Source: Armigeres subalbatus (taxonomy: Eukaryota > Arthropoda > Insecta > Diptera > Culicidae). Taken from it: a DNA stretch of 64,000 nucleotides. Shown one piece after another: positions 23,646 to 34,033 of this stretch. Each line of letters begins with the position of its first letter. Position 1 is the first letter of the stretch. The stretch spans positions 14,789,533 to 14,853,532 of the forward strand of contig NC_085139.1 in NCBI RefSeq assembly GCF_024139115.2, read 5' to 3'. Made by a program: the position numbers and the translations under genes. The notes beneath the pieces were generated by a model, which was given only the letters and a program-made list of their open reading frames with translations, ran no database searches and had not been told where the DNA came from.

Positions 23646-23906
23646 GCGACAAAAACCTCAAAAACAAAATTGTTCCGTGACAAGGCATGGAAGTGTGCAA
23701 TATCTGCTTTATTTTTGTGTTTATCACCACTTTCAACTCGGTGGATTGAAGGAATATTATTTATTTAACGACTACTCACTAGTCATTAATCTTTGCCTAT
23801 ATCTATTAAAATAATCAAGCAAACCTATAAGATAGAAAACCGAGATAGAAGAACGATTTTGCTCCCTGTCTTCTGACGATCATGATTATTTGCAGTACTG
23901 TCCTTG
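23641..23906. mobile_element. Unrelated ~265-bp insert flanked by GAGGAACATCC
   Basis: The minisatellite is interrupted by AT-rich non-repeat DNA. GAGGAACATCC occurs on both sides (23631-23641 and about 23908-23918). This may be an 11-bp target duplication, or simply two repeat units, since the motif resembles the minisatellite itself. Confidence 0.35.
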
Positions 23907-24560
23907 AGGAACATCCGAACGAATGCTTGGAAGAGCTTCCGGAGGAATTTCTAGAGGAACCTCCGGAGAAATTCCTAGATGAACTTCCGGAGATATACCC
24001 AGAGAAACTTCCGGAAGAATTTCTGAAGGAGCTTTGGAGGAATTCCTTGAAGAACTTTCAAAGGAATTCTTGGAGGAGCTTCCAGAAGAATTCCTGGAGG
24101 GTCGTTCAACAATGATGTCACATGTTTCAGGGGGTTGGGGGAGGGGGCCTAAGATTTTGTGACACTGAATATACTAGTATACAAAAAAGCGTGACAGAAG
24201 GGGGAGGGAGTCTGGAAATCTCAAAAAGTAGTAGACGTCATATTTGAATCGTCCCTAAGGATATTTTAGAATTTTTACGGAAGTTTCCTCAAAATATTCA
24301 GAAAACAATCCTCTAAATTTCCGCGAGGAGTCCTTCTGAATTACCCATTAGTTTACCTATTTTTAATTCGATAAATTGAGAGGAACGTTTAAATTGGAGG
24401 AACTTCCGGAGAAATTCCTGGAGGAACTTGCGGAGGAATTCCTGAAGAAACTTCCGTAGGAATTCCTGGAGGAACTTCTGGAGCAATTCCTGGAGGAACT
24501 TCTGGAGGAATTCCTGGAGGAACTTCCTTGAGAAATTCGTGGAGGAATTCCTGGAGGAAC
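23907..24560 (+). repeat. GAATTCCTGGAGGAACTTCC minisatellite, parts 2 and 3
   Basis: Units at 23907-24098 and 24395-24560 are more regular than in part 1. The plus frame at 23882-24115 reads as EELPEEFLEEPPEKFL-type repeats; the minus frame at 24389-24574 reads as PPGIPPEVPP-type repeats. The two parts are separated by the inverted copy of repeat A. Confidence 0.7.
24119..24372 (-). repeat. Dispersed repeat A, inverted uninterrupted copy
   Basis: The reverse complement of this block aligns with 19380-19612 through CAGAAGGACTCCTCG, GGGACGATTCAAATATGACG and TCTGTCACGC. Immediately beside it (24099-24118) lies the sequence that in the other copy occurs only after the LINE. It is therefore a paralogous empty site for the CR1-like insertion. 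Confidence 0.75.
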
Positions 24561-24756
24561 CCTAGCTGACCCACGCTGCCGCACCGCCGCCACCGATCAC
24601 AAACGGTGTGACGCCGCCACTGGTTGATAATAATCTATCACGTCGCGCCGCTGGTAAAATTTCTATCCACGCACGGGTCTATTAAGAATACAAAAGAATG
24701 TTACAATGGGAAGTTGGCTTTCGCAGTCTGAAGAATCAAAACTTGTAATAAAACGA

Positions 24757-24867
24757 GTTAGTACTACCCTATTTATTTCCCCACTTGATTGTAATTTTAC
24801 AGATACGTATTTTGACCCCAATAGTTAAATACAACCACATGGTGAAAATAAATGGGATAGTACTAAC
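24757..24867. mobile_element. 111-bp MITE-like element with GTTAGTACTA ends
   Basis: The left end GTTAGTACTACCCTATTTAT and the reverse complement of the right end GTTAGTACTATCCCATTTAT differ at two positions. The interior contains CAGATACGTATTTTGACC. No coding capacity. Confidence 0.6.
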
Positions 24868-24980
24868 TTGTCCACTAAAACGCCCATAATATTTTTTATA
24901 TTTATTATTAATATTAATATTAATAACTTCCTTAAGTTATTAGTCCATAGCGCACGTTGTGCCGTAAACTCTATTTTCAG

Positions 24981-25840
24981 TCATTTGGCCGAAACCCATT
25001 TGGCCGAACACCACTAGAGCGAAAGTTGTTTGGCCGAATATTCCATTTGGTCGAACAGACCATTAGGTCGAAAGTAATTTGGTCGAAGGAAAAGTGAGAC
25101 GTTTCACTTCTCATTCTTCATTTTTCTCTTCTCACTGTAAAAAGTGAGAAGCACGAAATGAATAGTGAGACGTCTCACTACCCACTTTGCGCTACTCACT
25201 TTTCACAGTGAGCAGTGAGTAATGGGGAGCGAGATATGAGACGTCTCCTTATTACTCACTTCTCACTTTCTACAGTGAGAAGAGAAAAATGAAGAGTGAG
25301 AAGTGAGACGTCTCTCTTCTCATTCCTAATTTCTCATGAATGACCTTTTCGGCCAAATGACCTTTTCGGCCAAATGACCTTTTCGGCCAAACGACCCTTT
25401 CGACGACCCTTTTGGCCTAATGACCCGTTCGGCCGAATGACACGTTCGGCTAAATGACCCTTTTGGCCAATTGACCCTTTCGGCCAAATGACCCTTACAA
25501 CCAATTGACCTTTTCGGATAAACGACCCTTTCGGTTAAATGACCCTTTGGGCCTAATGACCCGTTCGGCCAATTGACCCATTCGGCCAAATGACCCTTTC
25601 GGCCAAACGATCCTTTCGGCCAAATTACCCATTTGGCCAAATGACCCATTCGACCAAACGATCTTTTCGGCTAAACAACCCTTTCGGCCAAACGCCCCTT
25701 TCGGCCGAATGAATCTTTCGGCCGAACGACCCTTTCGACCAAACGATCCTTTCGGCCAAATGGTTTTCTGCCTAATGGTCTTTTCGGCCTAGTGGCATTC
25801 GGCCAAATGGCTTTTGGCCGAATGGGTTTCGGCCAAATGA
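24981..25840. mobile_element. Foldback element built of GGCCGAAA repeats around a CTCACT core
   Basis: The left end begins TCATTTGGCCGAAACCCATT and the right end is the reverse complement of the same sequence. Both then carry a CCACTAG or CTAGTGG block. The right arm (25335-25840) is a tandem array of ~17-bp units like TTTCGGCCAAATGACCC. The left arm (24981-25085) is shorter and reversed. The core (25085-25335) is made of AGTGAGACGTCTCACT-type palindromes and TTCTCACTTTTCACAGTGAG. No transposase is present. Related copies are at 58737-59525 and 61967-62695, with a stub at 4533-4631. Confidence 0.75.
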
Positions 25841-26670
25841 CCCTCCCTCCACACCGAACGTTAGGGCACACGCAATCGTTTGAGCAGTATCGAGTGATGT
25901 GTTCCATCTCTCCCCGACAGAAATCTCCCAGAGAAGTTGATTTACCAATGACCTAATTTCGGATTATTTTTTCTGCCGTTGAAGGCACAGAGCTGTCGGA
26001 GAGGATTCCGCGGCGCAGACAATCTGGTACATCCGAAAAGTGGTCAAGTTATGGAAGTCACTCAAGAAGACCGATAACTTTTTGTTATTCATTTGATTAT
26101 TAATTTATTTATATATTTATTTGACCTTCGAGAGGATCGCACAGACTGACTTAAAGATCTACCACACTGTGCTCTAGTTTTTACTATTCTTGTTAATGCT
26201 TATGAGTGATGGTCGGAAGGGAACGAAACGACTATAATTTGCTTTTAGATGACCCATTTTTTGCGCCGTTTTGGATGAAGTCAATGGAGTAAATTACAAA
26301 AACGTAACTCAATCTTAGGCTGGTTTCGAAGCCGACGACATTAATCTCCAAGCTCCAGAGCGCTGATTAATTAGGAAAGAAGCGGATACGAATTTGGTGG
26401 ATCTGCTAAACTATCAGACTAATTAAAGCTCGGTGTAAAGGTGAAATTCAGAAATGCCAAACGCAATGAAATCAGATCTCTATACAAAAACGAATTCGGA
26501 CTTCGGAGAAAAAGTAAAAATATATTTGAATTACAGTACCGATGAATGGTGAAAATCAATGTAACCCCACTTTTTAATGAAGCCGAAACTGATTGAGGGT
26601 CGCGCATTTGAGAGTTGGTATAAGCCATTTTTCGAAAGGTATAGAGGTACCTTGATCTAAAGAGGCACAT
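25841..26670. other. Unique DNA between the foldback and BEL elements
   Basis: No gene or repeat was recognised. The 83-codon minus frame at 26419-26670 has no domain. An AT-rich run (TTAATTTATTTATATATTTA) lies at about 26100-26120. Confidence 0.4.
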
Positions 26671-26675
26671 TACAG

Positions 26676-27087
26676 TGCAAATCTTTCTAATTATCTACGA
26701 GCTATCGGCTGTATATCTGGTGAGAAATCTAGGTCTGCAATCAATTTAGGTTAATGTAAGTTTACCATAATTGCATGTTCAATACAATTTGTTGTTTAGT
26801 TTGTTACCTGAATGTAATTATTTACACTTTAGTCTTATGAATAGAAGTAACACCTTAGTTTTAAGTATACGTTTAAGTAATAATTTAACTTGTTATAAGA
26901 ATTTTAATGCAGTATAGAACTTCACGAGGAGCAATTTTAGCTTGTTTTTATTATAGTTCGTCATCCGTTCCGTCCTTCTTTGCGCTGCTGGTCAGTTGTT
27001 CACTGTATTGGTCAACGATTGAGTGACCATAATGATGACCACAGCAAAAATTCGCCACAGTGGATGATTGGCAGGGGTGACGTGACA
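26676..27087 (-). repeat. Probable 3' LTR of the BEL/Pao element
   Basis: On the minus strand a GGGAGGGGGAA polypurine tract (27088-27098) is followed at once by TGTCACGTCACCCC, the expected start of a 3' LTR. The far end is placed at 26676, where the minus strand reads ...GCACT with a CA dinucleotide, but with no second LTR in the window that boundary is a guess. Confidence 0.45.
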
Positions 27088-27105
27088 TTCCCCCTCCCGT
27101 GAACC

Positions 27106-29735
27106 CTAGTCACGTTCCTGTTGCTCTGCGACATATCCGATTGGTTCACTCCTATCTAGAACGTCGAGAACTGCCAATTTCACTGCTGGCCGTCGTAGCA
27201 CTCCAGTTGCTGTCCTGACTGTTGCTTGGCGTACTCTCCCGTCCCTTCCAGGTATCATCGTCTCCACTCGTCCGCGGATCCACTGGTCCTTCGCCGTTCC
27301 ACCAACAACCAACACCAAAGCTCCCGGTTGAATGTCCCGAACCTCTTCGAACCACTTTGATCTGCGTGTGATTACTGGCAGGTACTCTTTGACCCATCTT
27401 GCCCAGACCCGCTGGGCTATGGCCTGAGAAAGTCTCCAACTGCTTCGTAATACGGCCGGGCTACTCACAGGATCATTGGCTGGACATTTGTCGCCATTTG
27501 AAGTCCCCAGAAGAAAATGGTTGGGGATGAGGGCTTCTTCATCCGCCGACTCCAAAGGAATATAGGTGAGTGGGCGTGAGTTGACGAGAGCCTCAACTTC
27601 CAGTAGCACCGTCTCGAGAACTTCAAGAACTGGGCCTCAGCTATGGTTCTAATAGCTTCCTTTACAGAGCGAACGAGGCACTCCCATGCGCCTCCCATAT
27701 GATGGGCGGAAGGTAGTATAAAGCACCATCGAGTTTGAGTGGTTGCAAACGTAGCGGTCAATGCGTTATTCCGTTTCGTTATCTATCTCAGTTCCTTTCT
27801 CGCACCTAGGAAGCATATTCCGTTATCCGAAAAGAACTCGGCCGGGTACCCGCAACGAGCTACGAAGCGTCGTACTGCCATGATGCAGGATTCAGAGGAC
27901 AGGCTGAGTGCTACCTCCAAATGTATTGCACGAATCCTATGGCAGGTGAACAGAGCTACCCATCGCTTCACCTTGCTCCTTCCCACATTGACCAATACCG
28001 GCCCGAAATACTCCACCCCAACGAAGCCGAATGGCCGAACGAACGGTTGCAAACGAGCCGCATGAAGTGGAGCCATTGCGGGAGGACTTGGAGCGGCTTT
28101 CAACAGTCGGCATATCATGCAGTTTTTTGCGACCCTTTTCGGCCAAGGCCCGCAGCTTGGAGATTTCGAAGCGTTGTCTCATCTCTTTGACGATGGTTTC
28201 GCGATTGGAGTGGCGGAAACGACGATGGTACCAGTCTGTAATTAGGAGGGTGATTATGTGTTGTGGGGGGAGAATCGCAGGGTACTAAGCTTCGGCTGGT
28301 GCTAATGTGGCGGCACCATTTCGGCCATGAAGACGTAGTACTCTACGTTCGTTTATAAATGGCCAGTTCTTGTTAATCGGGATGGATTTAGCTACGCGTC
28401 TGTGACGCGCATCAGGCGAACCTTGAGTTTCCGAGAGGGTGGACATTTCTTCCGGGAAGGCATCACCTTGTGCTGCCTTCCAGAGTTCTACCTCAGCATG
28501 TTTCAGCTCGTCTTGGCAGAGAATGCCAAGTGGTGGTGCAAAACCACTTCGTCTACATTTTAAGTTGTTGATGAACCAGAGTACAAACGCCATCGTTTGT
28601 TGCAGGTGGAACCACTGGCTAAACCGTGAGGGGTCGATTAACGATGCAGTCGTAGAATGGGTGTGAATAGTCTTCAGTTCTTCGCTGGTGGTTACTGTTC
28701 GCACTTGTTGTGGCCAGAAGTCCTCCGGCTGCTGAAGGAACGACGGTCCGTCGAACCAAGGAGTGTCCGGCGAAAAATCTGGCCCATTCTTCCACTTAGT
28801 GGCGAGAGCTACCGTTTTTAACCTGGGGTAAGGACCTCGCCAATCCGAACGGCGATGAATTTATTGTATCGACGATGTTTAGACCGAATCCATGCCAGCA
28901 CGGTACTTGAATCGCTCCAGAGGAACCTTCGACGAATAGGGTAAGTGTGATAACTGTGTCCGAACTCCCAAGACAGCTGCTTTTCACTCCAAGCGAGGGA
29001 CCGATAGTATCTTGAGAGGCGCCACCTTGCTTTTCGAGCAGATACATGAGTTCCGTTCTCCGTTTGAGGCGGTAATATGCAACGCAAGAATTAGCGGAAT
29101 CACTAGTGTCGACGAAAGCATGGAGTTCTATACTGTCGAAGTTAATGGTAAATGTAGCACGAAAATAGCAGCGAAGAATCCGCAAGTGTCCAATTGCGGA
29201 AAGTAGTTGGTCCATAGACGCCAACGGGTGTAGAGCTGATCGCTGATTCGTTCATCCCAACCGATTCCAGATGCCCAAATGTCCTGCACCAATACCTTGC
29301 CGTCAGGCTTTGCAATATAATCTGAGCACAGGATATCATTTGATGATAATCCTGATAGCCAGCGTAATTCGGGGTTTGTTCACGTTAGTGAGGGCGTTGC
29401 AACAACAAAAGCAGTGGAAAAACTTTTCTCCATGGCGAACATTGCACTTTGTTTACTGAGCAGATAGATAACTAAGATCGATATCCCAGCATATCATTGG
29501 TATCTTTGCTCAGAAGATCGAATGATGGGATAAATTACAATGCCTGCTTGCCGTGAACTAGTAAAAATGACAGAAATCCCAAGGGATCAAATAGGCTCAT
29601 GGCCTCTTTCAGGACTTCATGTTTCGTCGGGATGTGATCTCTATCAAGAACAGGCCGTAGATCGTCGTGCATCGCAAAACTGTGCGTGGAGACGTCTTCG
29701 GCTGTACCAAACATTGTTGATGGGATAGTTTTGGG
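27106..29735 (-). pseudogene. BEL/Pao retrotransposon pol, 3' half, broken
   Basis: In minus order the remnant shows the end of the RT (MSLFDPLGFLSFLLVHGK, about 29550-29610), WDERISDQLYTRWRLW (about 29240), an RNase H-like part with HAFVDTSDSANSCVAYYRL (29090-29150) and WSDSSTVLAWI-type and KFIAVRIGEVL motifs (28818-28930), a linker (28285-28704), the integrase with FGPV, FSDNGICF and HHMGGAWE (27640-28118), and the C-terminal domain seen in BEL integrases (27106-27609; NSRPLTYIP, PNHFLLG, RRSKWFEE, VLRRPAVKLAVLD). Frameshifts split it into at least five frames. The protease, gag and 5' RT are absent. It joins an RTE-like endonuclease at about 29735. Confidence 0.85.
29340..29545. mobile_element. 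~200-bp insert inside the BEL RT/RNase H junction
   Basis: On the minus strand the BEL coding stops after FLLVHGK at about 29550 and resumes with a KVLVQDIW-like and WDERI stretch at about 29330. The intervening bases, including GATATCCCAGCATATCATTG, do not fit the pol. Ends and target duplication are unclear. Confidence 0.4.
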
Positions 29736-30480
29736 TACAGTTTAACCATCATCAGATTGTGGTCAAATTCGATGTTAGCGCCACGATATGTCCTGACGTC
29801 GATAATGTTGGAGAAGTTCCGTACATCAATCAGAACGTGATCGATTTGTGATTCTGTCTTCAGGGGTGATCTCCCAGGTGTACCGATATGAAAGGCTGTG
29901 TTGGACGTAGGTGCTGGGGATTGTAATATTCTTGGAGGCGGCAAAATCAATTAGTCGTAGGCCGTTTTCGTTCGTCAGTCGGTGGGCACTGAACTTTCCA
30001 GTCTGTCCAAACTTCTCCTCTTGGTCAACCTGAGCGTTCACATTTCCTATGATGATTTTAAAGCTGTCGTACTCACGTCCCAGCTGGGCGTAGAATGTGT
30101 CCTTATCAACAGTGCTTCCGGAATATGGGCAATGCACTTTGATTATACTAAAGTTGAAGAACCGATCCTCAATCTGCACATTCTGTCATGAATCGGCCAC
30201 CACCCGATCATGCGCCTTTGCATATCGCTCATCTCTATGAAAGCTGATCCCATCTCGTGTGTGTTGCCACAGCTCTGGTAGATGGCATGCTTTCCTCTAA
30301 TCGTTCGCACCATTGATCCCATCTAACAAACCTTCTACACCGCTACGATGTAGAATCCACGGTCTTCGAGCACGAACGAACCGAGTTTTCAATCACTAGT
30401 CCCTTTCCGTCGCTGTGATCTTTGCCGATTGTTCCGGTCCATATTCTTTCATTGATAATTTGTTGCTGTTTTTTTAAGTT
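29736..30480 (-). pseudogene. RTE-like apurinic endonuclease fragment
   Basis: The minus strand encodes an EEP-type endonuclease in pieces: IIGNVNAQV (family GDFNA-type motif), GLRLIDFAASKNITI, YRYTWEITPEDR, then in the next frame QIDHVLIDVRNFSNIIDVRTYR and FDHNLMMVKL (the family SDH catalytic motif, with F in place of S). This is the domain missing from the RTE-like copies at 7340-9223 and 34034-35798. A frameshift separates 29826-30179 from 29609-29950. The fragment ends at the junction with BEL sequence. Confidence 0.75.
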
Positions 30481-31025
30481 GTCTTAAGCCATTTCGCCTA
30501 AATCTCCGGTGTACCATGGTGCACAATTTAGCTTAGAGTCCTTCGCTGGCACTCTGACGATGATCAGCAGCCCCTGACATTGGGAACAGATGCTATTGTG
30601 AGCCGCACCTAAAATGGAGAACAGGCGCTCGATCAGATTTGCAACCCCGGAGCGGAGCATACAATGAAGGGGGAATCTGCTCAACAGACATCCTGGGTTG
30701 ACCAGGAAGTGCTGGGTTAGGGGCCACCTCCAATGAGGGAGGCAGGGCTGCATCCCCGACCAGCTAAACCGTTTCCATTGCCGCCAAGCCCATCGTCCCT
30801 TCGGTACAACCAGAAAGTAATGCTTCAAAGGGGGCCAGTGCATGACGCACCCTCGAGGTTAGCTGCGTGACCTTGCAGCATCGAACATCGTTACTCGCTT
30901 TTTAGAAGAACACCATGGTATCGTGCCAGCGCACTGCCGGCTTTCCAGGTGGCCTTACCACGCCCTATGTCCTCGGAAGGTGGGCAGGGTCGACTTTGCG
31001 CCTGCTTCCCTCTGCACGACTGGTA
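30481..31025 (-). other. Unassigned retrotransposon-like DNA
   Basis: A minus frame of 119 codons (30484-30843) ends in APWYTGDLGEMA just upstream of the endonuclease fragment. It could be the leader of the RTE-like element or the 3' untranslated region of the R1-like element that lies upstream on this strand. Codon use is GC-rich like its neighbours. I do not recognise a domain. Confidence 0.35.
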
Positions 31026-31601
31026 TCAAGAATGATGATGCCGCGTGCACCCCAAATTGACCTTTTCTGCGATAGGGCCTATTCGCCAGCACACAGAGGA
31101 CTTGCCGACGCGAGGCCTACGCCTGCCCCAGCCTTGACGAGGACCCCTTTCCGTCCTCGGGCTCGGAACCCGCCCGGTTGACCGACGCCGCGAAAGCGAC
31201 GATACCATGTTGTTCTTCGCGCGGCCACTTGTTCGATAAAAGGATCGAGTTCGACCACAGAGCATGACCACCGGTATGACCCATGAAGCCGGCTCCGATC
31301 CCTTGGACCACCTCTTATTTGCGCCTGAACTAGCCATCCTTGAGTCCACGCGCCACCTTCTGTGTAGCTCCGAGACGATTTGGGCGATAGCCGATAAAAC
31401 GGCGTTCCAGCCAACTTCGTCTTTACACATCCTCCGAACTAGGTTGTCCGGGGTAGTGTCCAGACCACATGTGGCAAGCATGTGGTCACGCATTGCGCGA
31501 AAACGTGAGCACACGAACAACATGTGTTCCGCCGTTTCCTCTAAACCTGCGCACACCAAACACTCGGGCGAAGCCGAGCAAGCCAGCTGCTTTACCTGCA
31601 C
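31026..31601 (-). pseudogene. C-terminal end of an R1-like ORF2
   Basis: The minus frame begins within CLVCAGLEETAEHMLFVC, the C-terminal cysteine/histidine motif of R1-clade ORF2, followed by an arginine-rich tail. Nothing of the endonuclease or reverse transcriptase is present between this and the gag frame directly upstream, so the element has lost almost the whole of ORF2. Confidence 0.7.
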
Positions 31602-32425
31602 TTTGATTTTGCAGCACGCTTAAACGCCGGGCACATCGAGCCCCCCATGGGGTGCTTGCTGTTCACAGCTTTGCTGGAACAAATCAAACAATTGGGAGGG
31701 TTCGTGCAGCATTGTGCCTTATGTCCCTCCAATCCGCAGCGTCGGCAGAGATTGCTTCTGTCAGGGCCTTTGCAGTCCCATTGCTTGTGCCCCGGTTCCA
31801 GGCACTTGAAGCAAACTTCGGGTTGCTCGTATATGCGCACAGGGCATACCGACCATCCCACCTTGACGCTCCCTAACTTGACTACCTTGGAGGCGTCCGC
31901 TGCAGATAGCCGAACCAATGCTACCTGCGTCCCTGCCGGACCTTTCCGTAGCCGAACGGCTGCGGTGGGCGTCTCCACTTCACACTGTCGCCGCAGTGCC
32001 GTGACGAGCTCTTCGACTTCAGTGATCTCGTCCAGGTCTTTAACCCTTAGATTCACCTCCGTCACCTTAGATTCACCTTGACCGTCTCGCCTAGCACCTC
32101 CTCCGCCAACTTCTTGTAGGCGGCGCCCTTTTGAGACGCCCCGCTTCAGCTCGAGTATCATCTCGCCCAACCGGGTACGTCTTATTCGACGTACGTCGGA
32201 GCCGAGTTCACCGAGCTTGACGTCACTCCTCATCGCCTTCAAAACATCCGAGTACTTAGCCTCGTCCGCCGTGATGACTAGGGCATCGCCCCTGGAGCGA
32301 TTGGCGCCTACCCTAGACTTCTTGCTACCCTCATTCGCCTGGGCCTTCTTTTCGGCCCTTGACGTCTTCGGTTTCCTCTTGTACTTGACCTTCATGTATG
32401 TTCCTTCATGTATGCGAAGTACCAA
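31592..32425 (-). CDS. R1-like ORF1 (gag) with three zinc knuckles
   Basis: A 277-codon minus frame has a lysine-rich N-terminal part (KVKYKRKPKTSRAEKKAQ), a predicted mixed-charge middle region, and a C-terminal cluster of CCHC knuckles at roughly residues 205-260: CFKCLEPGHKQWDC, CRRCGLEGHKAQCC and CLICSSKAVNSKH with MC. This is the RNA-binding gag of R1-group LINEs, which packages the element RNA. The start is the first Met of the open frame, but family ORF1 proteins are usually longer (450-600 residues), so the N-terminus is probably truncated. The frame ends inside the deletion junction to ORF2. It is the longest uninterrupted retrotransposon frame in the window. Confidence 0.75.
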   Translation of the reverse strand: MVLRIHEGTYMKVKYKRKPKTSRAEKKAQANEGSKKSRVGANRSRGDALVITADEAKYSDVLKAMRSDVKLGELGSDVRRIRRTRLGEMILELKRGVSKGRRLQEVGGGGARRDGQGESKVTEVNLRVKDLDEITEVEELVTALRRQCEVETPTAAVRLRKGPAGTQVALVRLSAADASKVVKLGSVKVGWSVCPVRIYEQPEVCFKCLEPGHKQWDCKGPDRSNLCRRCGLEGHKAQCCTNPPNCLICSSKAVNSKHPMGGSMCPAFKRAAKSKCR

Positions 32426-32489
32426 TGGTACGCTTTACCCAGCATTTGTCATATCCTGGGACCATATATATGCCGCTAACCGGAAGTAG

Positions 32490-33560
32490 CACCTCGGGGC
32501 GACCAATTATGTGCGGTCAAATCCCTTGCAAGTATATGACTTAGGAGCGTAAACGAAGCACTTGTAGCAGACCAGAAGTGGTTGCTGTATGATCACTTAG
32601 CACACCATCAATCCTACCTTCAACTTGGTCTTATTCAGCAACTTCTTGGCTGCCGCCAGACGTACCTGGCGAGCACACAGGTAGTGCCCCTCTACAGTCA
32701 AGTTTTTGTACGCAGAGATCTTCTGAGCAGAATCCCGAAAAACATCTCGTAGTTCTGCATCCTATGGATTCAGTAGATGGATTCAGTGGATCTTCTAGTT
32801 GACCAGAGAGAATTTGCTCTCCTCTCATGGGCTTTGGGACATCCACGTAGCTCCATCATAATAGCCTACTTCTACAAGTATTTCTTTCTTTGCCGTAGCT
32901 ACTTCCTCAGCCGCCGGTTTTATGACTCTTCGTTTTCCTTTTCGCCTTTTTATGGATGACAATTTCCCACCAGGGACTGTTGTCCTTCGGTGAACTTCAG
33001 TCCCGGACTCAACTTCAGTCCCGGAGACCCTTAACTTTTTTGGGGCGGCATCCTGCTCAACCTTACTTACTTTAAGAATCACATCACCAACTCCATCTAA
33101 CCAATAAGGAGGCGTATCTCACGTTCTACCTCCTTACTAGACATTAGCAGATTCTTCCACTGCTGGCTAGTCACTGCAACTAGGTCGCAGAGAATTAACA
33201 CGGCGAGTTTGAGATTCTTGCTGAAGGTCTGACGGCCTCCCATAAGCCACATGACTATGTCCGTATGTTATGTCGTAACCACGTCAACTTTTGGGTGCTC
33301 CCCTTCTCTGCATGGTTGGTCAGCACGTTTATTATGAGCCCAACAAGAGTGGATTCGTCCATTTTCGAGTCCGCGGGCACCTTCTCTGACCTACCATTTC
33401 CTTCTCCATCGTTCATCTGTGGACTCGGGGTAGACTTTGCTAGCCCATCATATGTAAGGGACATCTTACTTTGTTTGTGAAGAAGATCAACATAGAATAT
33501 ATTTTGGGGCGCCAAAGCATGGGAGGTAGTTGCAGTTGTCTTAATTCGCAAATCTTACAA
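32490..33560 (-). pseudogene. Second, decayed gag-like ORF1
   Basis: Several minus frames (33551-33255, 33082-32825, 32846-32631) read as a lysine/glutamate-rich gag with KRRKGKRRVIKPAAEEVATA. An out-of-frame trace (AAAKKLLNKTKLKVGL, CYKCF, YTCKG) near 32640-32530 looks like the start of a zinc knuckle. Multiple frameshifts and stops make it inactive. It lies directly upstream of the R1-like gag in the same orientation and may be an older copy or another family. Confidence 0.5.
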
Positions 33561-33642
33561 TATTCTTTACAATGCTCCATGAAATCGAGAATTAGGATGA
33601 TGTACCACTGTCAGTCGTATTGATGAGAAGGTAGAATACCGA

Positions 33643-33811
33643 CACTATAAGGTTTGCTGACGTTAATCATCTTTCTCTTGCACGTGCACGGAGGGGATAG
33701 GATTTGTTTTCATCGGGAAACACTTCCGAAGCGTTTCCCGAAGAAAACAAATTCTATCCATTCTGTGCGCGTACAAGAGAAAGATGATCAAACGTCAGCA
33801 AGCTCTATACC
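33643..33811. mobile_element. 169-bp hairpin MITE
   Basis: Two ~80-bp arms are near-perfect inverted repeats. The left runs from ACTATAAGGTTTGCTGACGT through TCATCTTTCTCTTG and TTTGTTTTC; the right mirrors it through GAAAACAAA, CAAGAGAAAGATGATCA and ACGTCAGCAAGC. Only a few bases separate the arms, so single-stranded DNA or RNA would fold into one long stem. Confidence 0.65.
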
Positions 33812-34033
33812 GGTGACAACACAAGGCAGTCAATGTCAACGCAGAAACTAATCTAATCAGTTCTCGCTACGTCAGATGCGTACTAATGTCATGGACATCG
33901 TACTAAAAGGCTTCAGCACTAAAAGGCTTCAGTGCTGAAATGCTGTTTTGCTGTTTCTAACTGGTTGTTACGAGCTTGAGCTCTACTTTCATGAATAAAA
34001 AATGGTAATCTAAAATAACTTATATTAAATTTA

